DNA of 5,795 nucleotides. Source: Desulfurococcales archaeon. Lineage in GTDB: Archaea; Thermoproteota; Thermoprotei_A; Sulfolobales; Ignisphaeraceae. Numbering within the stretch: position 1 is the first letter of the stretch; the number at the start of each line of letters is the position of its first letter. The notes under the pieces were generated by a model. The model saw only the letters and a list, made by a program, of their open reading frames with translations, was not told where the DNA came from and did no database searches. Below are positions 4,601 to 5,795 of this stretch, piece by piece. Both the position numbers and the translations under genes were made by a program. The stretch is from contig JAPYWC010000042.1 in the NCBI GenBank assembly GCA_028276605.1, forward strand, positions 1-5,795, given 5' to 3'.

Positions 4601-5795
4601 ATGAGTATGCATACGAGTAAAGTAATGAAAGCCCTATACATAGCATATCTAAGTATTGCAGTAATATTTTTAATTAAAATGTTTCATTACTTTATAACAG
4701 GTCTTGGTGGACCAATATATCATACTGTAGTTGTTATGCCATTATGTATTACTTTAGCAGCTTTACATCCTTTAATCAATGGAGGGAAGCTTTATAGAAG
4801 ACTTAGTCATACATTAAATTACATCATAGCATTGGTTTTGGCAGGTATTGGTATAGCGATATCAGTTTACTTAGCTATAAATTACGAGGCGTTATTGCTA
4901 GTTAGAGCTATAACTCCGACTATTACAGATATACTCATAGCTTTGCTACTCCTTTTCGCTATGTATGAATGGCTTTGGAGGAATAATAAGGTACTATTAT
5001 TCCTAGCAATAGGGTTACTTCTCTATGCAGTTTATGGTCGTCACTTCCCAGGACTTCTATGGCATCCCGGCATTCCATGGTTAAGAGCAATAACATCTCT
5101 AACAACAGAGTTTGAGACAGGTCTCTTTAGCACTCTGGCACAAACAGGTGCTACAACTGTTGCCGGTGTGTTGCTGATAACTGCTCTAGCAACAGCTTTC
5201 AAAGTTCAGGACTCTATAATAAGGATTATTCTAAGTTTCGTAAGAAAGCGTAAATATCTAGTTCCAGAATCAGCTGTTCTATCCACTGCTATGGTTGCAA
5301 TGGTTACTGGTTCTGGAGCTGCAAACGCTGCTATGTGTGGTCCGTTCACGGTACCGTTAATGAAGAGAGTTGGACTAGCACCTCACTGGGCAGGTGCAGT
5401 ATTGCTTGCTGGAAGTGTTGCTGGTATAATAACACCTCCAGTTATGGGTGTTGCAGCCTTCATTATGGCTAATATTTTAGGTGTACCTTATTGGGAAGTC
5501 GCTGTAAGAGGCTTCATCATAGCAGCAATATACTACGTAACTCTATTCTTCTCAGTTGCGTTAAAAAGTATTAAGTTGATTGGAAAGGGTAGAATTACTG
5601 AAGACTTAATAACCTTAAGACCAAATAAGTTTGATGTAATTAAGTTCATACTATTCTTCGGTATTATAGCAGCTCTCATAGTTGCTCTCGGAATCTATTG
5701 GATGGATCCCATGACAGCAGCGTATAAAGTTACCGGAATATTTGCTATTCCCTACACACTAGTGGAGCTTCTGTCTTACCCAAGCTCTTCATGGA
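4601..5795 (+). CDS. TRAP transporter fused 4TM/12TM permease (3' partial)
   Basis: Membrane component of the TAXI-type TRAP importer, with the small (DctQ-like) and large (DctM-like) subunits fused in one chain. It takes substrate from the binding protein and imports it with an ion gradient. The frame is open for 398 codons to the window edge; family members usually exceed 600. Hydrophobic segments lie at about 10-30, 39-57, 73-93, 106-126, 130-145 and 186-200, with more from about 227 onward. Recognisable landmarks are the FPGLLWHPG loop (149-157), GSGAANAAMCGPFTVPLMKR (237-256) and AGAVLL...ITPPVMGVAAFIMA (264-290), matching the DctM-like signature around PPvMGaaAFim. The usual EAxASTGGQ stretch reads LLAGSVAGI (268-276) here. 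ATG 4601 is chosen because a stop lies at 4586-4588; ATG 4607 and TTG 4589 are possible alternatives. The ribosome binding site is weak. It probably forms an operon with the binding-protein gene. Confidence 0.92.
   Translation, partial: MSMHTSKVMKALYIAYLSIAVIFLIKMFHYFITGLGGPIYHTVVVMPLCITLAALHPLINGGKLYRRLSHTLNYIIALVLAGIGIAISVYLAINYEALLLVRAITPTITDILIALLLLFAMYEWLWRNNKVLLFLAIGLLLYAVYGRHFPGLLWHPGIPWLRAITSLTTEFETGLFSTLAQTGATTVAGVLLITALATAFKVQDSIIRIILSFVRKRKYLVPESAVLSTAMVAMVTGSGAANAAMCGPFTVPLMKRVGLAPHWAGAVLLAGSVAGIITPPVMGVAAFIMANILGVPYWEVAVRGFIIAAIYYVTLFFSVALKSIKLIGKGRITEDLITLRPNKFDVIKFILFFGIIAALIVALGIYWMDPMTAAYKVTGIFAIPYTLVELLSYPSSSW

Overview
The window reads as part of a (hyper)thermophilic archaeal genome, most likely a crenarchaeote (Thermoproteota). 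This is inferred from A+T-rich DNA, arginine written almost only as AGA/AGG, frequent ATA isoleucine codons, GGTGA-type ribosome binding sites, short T-run terminators, and a secreted binding protein held by an N-terminal membrane helix and a Thr/Pro-rich linker. No RNA gene, CRISPR array or insertion sequence was seen. The species cannot be named from this sequence.

Layout. (1) Positions 3-2138, plus strand: a tightly coupled pair. The first gene, cut off at its 5' end by the window edge, encodes an HdrC-like protein with two four-cysteine [4Fe-4S] motifs. The second follows with no spacer and encodes a fumarate reductase/succinate dehydrogenase-type flavoprotein. It keeps the catalytic His/Arg set but lacks the histidine used for covalent FAD attachment. 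Together they look like a soluble two-subunit oxidoreductase whose redox partner and true substrate are unknown. (2) Positions 2139-3337: about 1.2 kb without an intact gene. Most of it (about 2238-3180) reads on the minus strand as one decayed protein gene, split by about a dozen stops and frame changes. I do not recognise its family. (3) Positions 3338-5795, plus strand: a TAXI-type TRAP transporter, with the extracellular solute-binding protein first and then the fused 4TM/12TM permease, which runs off the right edge.

The genes may work together: a TRAP-TAXI importer, ion-driven and typically for organic acids, lies near a flavoprotein of the dicarboxylate-reducing superfamily. That would suit uptake and reduction or oxidation of a carboxylate. 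The link is only inference, because the two modules are separated by the decayed gene and a separate promoter.

The main corrections to a naive ORF reading are these. The Fe-S gene does not start at the GTG at 66 but extends off the left edge. The binding protein starts at ATG 3338, not at GTG 3329, which lies inside the ribosome binding site. A large permease gene from 4601 to the window end has no stop in the window and is easily missed.
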